Shown in pieces: positions 58,162-64,000 of a stretch of DNA of 64,000 nt. The notes beneath the pieces are model-generated. The model did no database searches, was not told the DNA's origin, and was given only the letters and a program-made list of their open reading frames with translations. How positions within the stretch are numbered: the first letter of the stretch is position 1; each line of letters starts with the position of its first letter. The stretch is from Epiperipatus broadwayi (lineage: Eukaryota > Onychophora > Udeonychophora > Euonychophora > Peripatidae): positions 15,487,000 to 15,550,999 of the forward strand of contig JAQFVV010012404.1 of the NCBI GenBank assembly GCA_028023455.1, written 5' to 3'. The translations under genes and the position numbers were made by a program.

Positions 58162-59377
58162 TATCTGGGTCTCGTTATATGCAGTTTTAATGCAATTTTG
58201 AAGTTATGCGATTCATGTTTCTTCTTAATATCTTTTTATGCAGGTTTTATTTTATGTGATAAAGAAGTTAATATTTCACTAACATTTATTAGATATCAAA
58301 AAATTTAAATTATTAATAACTTATTTTGACTTGAAATACTTTTTTTTTTTTTTCAAAAATATAATGTTATATTAGCAGCTAACGTGAATATGGTCTGAAG
58401 CTGTATTTAGAATCTTAGCTTCTATGTAAATAACCTACTTATACTAATGAATAAATAATAATAATAGATTTATATTTACATATAAAAATATTGCAATAAA
58501 TATTCAAAAATTTTTAACTTTTAAAACATATTTTGTTAGATATAACAGAAATATTCTTTTAGATTTTTAAAATATATAACAAATATTTTATTGATTTTGT
58601 AAACTGAAGATAATCTTTCTAATGATAATGTATAATCTTTTTGTTTTGATTGCGATCCCATTTTTTTAATATAGAAACAAAATGTGAACATTTAAAATTT
58701 ATTTCAGTAGTAAACAAAAATATCTATCAAATGAAGACAAATTTATTATTTTCTGATAAGTAAAAATCAGTTAATCATAGATTTTACATTGATGTGTGAG
58801 ACAAAAAAAAAACTTCAGATAATGCTGAAATCTGAGTTTCCTGTTATGAACAACCTCTTAAATTCCAACAAGAGCTAAATAGTTATGTCTGTATATAGCG
58901 AGCTTTATAAACAATTAGTAAAATCATCCTCTCAAAGTTTTATCACTGATTATATTGTCGACAGAAAACTATTAGCATAGCACAAGACTGTAAGTGGTGC
59001 TAGTAGTAATTCCTCTTATGACGAATCTGATTTCTTACCAGTTCGCAAATGAACGCATATTGTCAAATAGTGGTAATGATAAAAATATGTATGAAATGTA
59101 AAAGTAAATACTGTAGTTAATAAAAAAAGTAAAAAAAGTTTGCTTTGTATTAATTTTTTTCAAATATTTGAAATTTTTTATTAGTCATACTTTATTTCCT
59201 TATTTTTTAATGCGAATTTTAAAGTAATTTTTCCTTGTTCCTTTGCTTTTATGTGATTTCTGAAAATTATAGAACCTATCCCCCATTTTCCAAAGTAAGT
59301 TAAATCTATTTTTATGCGATTTTTTTAATGCAGATTTTCTATGAAACCTATCTACCACATAAAACAAGACCCAGGTG
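58162..59377. mobile_element. Possible pogo/Tigger-like non-autonomous element
   Basis: The left end reads ctgggtctcgttatatgcag from 58165, and the right end read in reverse is ctgggtcttgttttatgtgg (from 59374), an inverted repeat of about 18 bp with three mismatches. Inside both ends the tgcgatt / cgcataa words recur, as in pogo-type (Tigger) termini whose sequence often runs ...CTCGTT-TA-... No transposase was found. TA-rich flanks prevent a firm target-site call. Confidence 0.45.
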
Positions 59378-62300
59378 TATTTACGTGATTTTGATTACTT
59401 TTCTTTTAAGCCAAGTGACTAATTATTTTATTTTCAGTATGCAAAGTATTTTATTTCCAAGATGTCCATATATTTGTCTGAATTAATATTCACTTAAAAG
59501 TAATATTTGAAAAATTAAGTAACCAATATTATAGGTGCCCAAATCACTATTAATGCATCATTAATATACTTTCTATGTGAACAAAAATATGTTGTACACC
59601 ATGCAATAAAAATTAACATTAGCTAAAACAGTAAAAAACTAGGTACAATAACATAAAATAATAAATAAATCAATATTAATGAGATATTAGGGAATTAAAA
59701 TAATATATTACAAATATAATTTAATGGAAAAAAGCTAGTTTTAAATATCAGCTTTTAACACTATTAAAATTAAATACATAACATTTTAAAACAAAACTTG
59801 ATAGATGAGAAAAATCTCAGATCACTTTGATTTAGTTATGGTCTATAAAATATGGTACATTAGAAGACCAAATAAGAAAGACACTGGATGAAGAATGAAC
59901 AAAAAAGTAGCTAATTATTCATTAATAAATAACTAGATGACAAAGGAAAATGTTTTATATATTAATATTGATAAGTATTGCTGTATTATATTAATTTGCT
60001 ATGATTTTATACTAAAATAGCTGAAAAAAGTGAAGTGGAAAGATATTGAATTCAATTCATGCCATCTTCTAAGTACGAGATGAACTTAGTGGCAATCAAA
60101 AAAAGGTATTCAATATATCATTATAACTATAACGAGTCACACCAGATCATCAGCTAAATTAAACCAAAGCATCTTACTGATCTTCCAGATCACATTTCCC
60201 TTTTTTATCATATCTCATCTAGAGACTGGATGGCTACTAAGTAAGGTCAGTGTTACAATATACATAAGCAAAAATAATTATCCTACAGCTATCAGAATAT
60301 CTTAATATATATATATACAATTAGTCAAATTTCAAACTTCTCATTTGAAATTAATCATATTGTAAACTATCTATTAATGTAAAAATATCTGACTAATGCA
60401 ATAGTTAATATTATATACATGTGTGCTTTTTTCAATCACACATTCATGAAAATTTATATTTCTACTTACACAAGTTCCTTAATAAAAAATGTTTTTTCAT
60501 TTATATATTAATGTAAATGAAATAAAATGTTTAGCAATTTTATGCATACTTTATGCAAAAAACAACAACAAAAACGACAAATACATGATATAGGTACATT
60601 GGTATTATAATTTTAACAATAAAAATTATCTTTTATTTTATGAATAATACAACTAATAACATATTTTAGAAAAATAATTCTTAAAAAACAAAAACTAAGA
60701 CAAATACCGATATAAATATTTTATAATTAACTACACTTAATTTAGACTATTAGTAAGACAAAGAAATTGTAAAATACCAAAGATGAAAAAAACAGAAATA
60801 AAATACAAATTCAGATTATAACTGCAATTTAAAATGTAATTTTAAAAAAATAATAAATTTAAACTTCAAAATTTCAATTTCATATTTTTATAGTAAAAAA
60901 AAAATCTAATTGTTCAAATTAATATATTTGAAAATAATGATTATGACTACTGCTACCATATGGAATTAATATAATAGTGTAACCACTAATTTCAAATGAC
61001 AGTATTAGATAGAATATTTTATTTTAAACAAATATTAAATTATTTCACTTAATTTGTTTTGAAATTATTCACTTACATTTTCAATAAGTTTTATTTAGGA
61101 GTAATACATTAAAAATATTAAAATAATAACTGGAATTTAGAGGATTTCTATAAAAGTTTCAGACTTTTAAAATAAGAAGAAATTTTCAAAAACCTTAGCA
61201 TGATTTCACTGTCTATTGCATTTACATTCATTACTTGCTGAATTTCTTATACATTTTCTTTCATTTTTTTTACTTCATCATATAATATTTATAAAAGTTC
61301 GATTTAATAATAGAATTTCTGAGAAATTAAAAATAATATAATTAAATTGCTTGTTACCATATAAATTGTATGCCACTAGATATGTATAATATTTTACACA
61401 ATTAATATTTGAAAAAAAAACAAAAAATCCACAATTTTAGTTTTAAACTAATAAATAAATTACTGAGCAATATCAATTATATGTTTTATTAAGTTTTATA
61501 CATTATGATAAAAAAAATATTTTTATGCACTTTTTTTTAAAAAAAGAGAACAATACTTAGTAAATTGTGAAAATGACAAATAAAAAACAAATAGATTAAA
61601 AAACATTTATAATAAATTATTATAAAACACTGCTAATTTCAAAACAGATTATAATTTATTTCCTAATACAAATTTTTAATCTCATGATATTAAATTAAAG
61701 GAATGTAAAATCAATATATATATATATATAATAGTGACATTTAATAGGCACAAATACATATAAAAAAAGAATATTAATAACAGATTACTGCCTACTTATA
61801 TAAATATTATAAATAACTCAACTCATTTTTTTTTCAATTGCATTATTGCACAGCAAATATAGAAATTTCACTTTGTACTTACTTTAATTAAAAAAGAAAA
61901 GCAAATTAGGGTTCTCATTATAAAATGGCAATCATTTAATAAACTTTAGTAATAAAACATTAACAAACAAAAAAAAAATAATAAAAAAAAAAAAGGCACT
62001 AATATACTTACTTCATAGAATATATTACACAGAAATATCCCGGCTACAATATCTCTAGGTTTAGTAATAGGACACTGAAATGAGAATACTGTTATAAATT
62101 TTATGTGAATATATATAAATTACTAACTTTATTAAAAAATTGTTAATATATTTAGTTTTTTAGTTATAATAAAATTATTTTATTAAACATTTTGAAAATT
62201 TTCAATCATTTTTAATAAGAACATTATATTGTGAGGCTTTCAGCTAAGTAAATTTAAGGAAAAAAAAAAATCTAAGTTTAATAAATTTAATGGAATTATT

Positions 62301-62889
62301 GTGTTCAACCTAACAAATAACCATAAGATTATTCATAATAAGATATTCAGTGATGCAACTTTTTCAAAAATCAATATACTAAAAATTATTACAATAATTC
62401 AATAAAAATAACTGTGTATAAAAAATGATGATATGTCAAGGTGAGAAAAAATATCAAATTTCAAATAGATTATAAATGAGCTGAGAAAATTGTGTGACAA
62501 TCTTAAAGCTGTTTGTATACATTTTTATTACACTATGCTGCCACTAATCTTCATTTTTCATTCTCATTTTTATTAACATCAGAAATATAAACAAAAGTAG
62601 ATAGTCTTGCATGTACCAATAATCAGGCATTTTAATTTCCCAAATAAAATAAGTAACAACAGATAAATAACAATGATGATAACATATGTTGTTATTTCAT
62701 AAATCCTGAGCTTCTGAGTTCAATGCCATGAGTGTTGAACTCAAAAGCTAAAGATTTTTGATCAATTTCAACCAAACAAAAAAAAAATCACAGTTGGGTT
62801 TACTGAAAGAAACTACAAACATGTGCTATAAATGTTTTGTAATCCAATTTAGTCTTTCATACAACTGTTATGTGTGTACATACTATATC
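59378..62889. other. AT-rich non-coding stretch
   Basis: Mostly simple A/T sequence. The segment 60040-60250 is more complex (gccatcttctaagtacgaga) and may be an old SINE, but no A or B box is certain. Confidence 0.5.
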
Positions 62890-63060
62890 ATTAACTTCAA
62901 TCATCCTCAATTGATTATAGAATGAAGATCTTTCCAAGTTCAATCCAGTTTTCTTTCATCCACTTCAGCAAAATATATATTGTGTATGTGGACTCTTATT
63001 AAGACTATGGTTCCAGTTTAGAATTTCAATTATCCATTAGTTGTTCAAACTAATCTCTTA
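62890..63060 (-). pseudogene. RTE 3'-end fragment, 5'-truncated
   Basis: On the plus strand, caattgattatagaatgaag then atctttccaagttcaatcca aligns with the 3' end of the intact RTE (caatccactgcaggatgaag, gtctctccaagtttaatcca), and the similarity continues through tggttccagtttagaatttc and aattatccatt (intact: tggaatccagtttaaaattt, caattgtccat). It is a short, worn, minus-strand copy of the same family. Confidence 0.75.
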
Positions 63061-64000
63061 ATGTGTTTCATTACTAATTGGCTATTATATTGTACCAGTT
63101 CAGAATTATTTTCGAAATAAATAAGTTTTGACTAATACAAGTTTTCTAACTATACAATGAAATAGGTTTATAAAAGAGAGAAAAAAAGAAATAATATAAA
63201 TAAAAGCATTCAGATCATAATTAATTATTTTTATGTAAAAGTTACAACCCATTTAATGCTTTCATTCTTTCTTCATATCAGAAAGAGATTTCTTTTTTTA
63301 AAAAAAGTTAATTAGAATTTGTTGCATGTGATCTTGAATAGTGTTACTAGGAATAAAAAAAATTGTGATAGATGCCAAGTTTTTTTTTTTGTTTGTTTGT
63401 TTTGTTTGAAAAGAGCTTTCTTGTTTTATGAAAGCTATAATATCATCATAATCAAGAACTTTTGAATCATCTCAATCACGAAAACTCTGTTTAACAGTAT
63501 TCTAAAAAGTTAAGCTGATTAAAACATTTTCAGTCATTTAAGAAGCAGCAACTTCTGAATTATTAATGCAGCTAATATGGAAAATAGTACAATAGCTGAA
63601 AATCTCAATATGCTGGGGTGAGAAAGTTTATTAGTACACTAGAGGATTAAACTTGGACTTATGTAATCTCCTGAAGATATCAATGTTGAAAGTGAATCCT
63701 TTGTAACATGCATCAACCACTGATGAACTAGAACAAGCAAAACCTATCATCTTTTACATAATTTTTGTCAGCCTATTAATGACAAAGGCATAATCAGTAA
63801 TGCTACCAGTTTACCTGGAGAAGAAATCAAAAAAAATACAATAAAAAAAGTTTAGAACTTTTCTAATAGTGACTGTCCTATAACTTAATGTTATTTTCAA
63901 AAGAATTTGAAGCTATTTTTAATTGGTTAAAAGATAGAATCAGAATTTTGATGATGTAGTGAGATCAATTTTTATTTACAATAAAAGACCTTTATAAAAT
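63061..64000. other. Non-coding sequence to window end
   Basis: No supported gene. The last 500 bases are somewhat less AT-rich and could continue the decayed RTE fragment or another old element. Confidence 0.45.

Overview
The window is metazoan-type eukaryotic DNA, very AT-rich by eye (roughly three quarters A+T), with no operon structure, no ribosome binding sites and no convincing multi-exon host gene. The mobile element mix (RTE LINE, Penelope-like retroelement with GIY-YIG endonuclease, Gypsy-type LTR elements, mariner, hAT and pogo-like DNA elements, a tRNA-derived SINE) points to an invertebrate animal. I cannot name the phylum. The region reads as a gene desert or a very long intron/intergenic stretch built from nested repeats. 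One short open exon-like segment with good splice sites (17282-17353) is the only candidate host coding sequence. Layout: 1-1.4 kb relic of an LTR-element gag; 4.3-4.7 kb a long-armed hairpin MITE with TTAA flanks; 6.6-7.6 kb a decayed mariner on the minus strand; 7.9-8.1 kb and 9.0-9.3 kb palindromic Penelope/hammerhead-type repeats; 11.3-12.7 kb a decayed RTE copy; 12.7-13.9 kb a 5'-truncated Penelope-like element keeping the YIDD motif and an open GIY-YIG domain; 15.5-15.9 kb a complete non-autonomous hAT with 8-bp duplication; 18.6-19.8 kb a second hAT-like element; 20.2-22.0 kb a putative solo LTR. From 22.25 to 25.57 kb lies an apparently full-length RTE retrotransposon with an uninterrupted 985-codon endonuclease/RT ORF and a 12-bp target-site duplication, the most intact element here. 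From 26.06 to 34.39 kb lies an LTR retrotransposon with unusually long LTRs (about 2.37 and 2.15 kb), a tRNA-Lys-type primer binding site, a coiled-coil gag-like ORF, a second unknown ORF and only the last piece of integrase: protease, RT, RNase H and the integrase core are missing. From 34.8 to 35.5 kb is a 455-bp hammerhead-bearing unit. From 36.5 to 46.3 kb, two 1.6-kb direct repeats bracket a 409-bp tandem array, a hairpin MITE, and a minus-strand gag-like relic; one repeat copy carries a SINE. From 51.5 to about 55.1 kb lies the 3' end of another LTR element with its LTR. The rest to 64 kb is AT-rich sequence with a pogo-like element (58.2-59.4 kb) and an RTE 3' fragment (62.9 kb). The most interesting system is a family of hammerhead-ribozyme repeats. 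Six head-to-tail copies of an exactly 409-bp unit (39.5-42.0 kb) each contain a type-I hammerhead core with a perfect 6-bp stem I; a diverged 455-bp unit (35.0-35.5 kb) and an inverted copy at 9.1 kb carry a second hammerhead version. The 409-bp and 455-bp units share recognisable sequence outside the ribozyme. In each cluster an inverted truncated unit is joined head-to-head to the forward unit(s), and in the two larger clusters the forward block runs about 45 bp past the last complete unit. The Penelope-like element at 12.7 kb has the same inverted start. This suggests non-autonomous, ribozyme-processed retroelements mobilised by Penelope-type machinery, but that link is inference.
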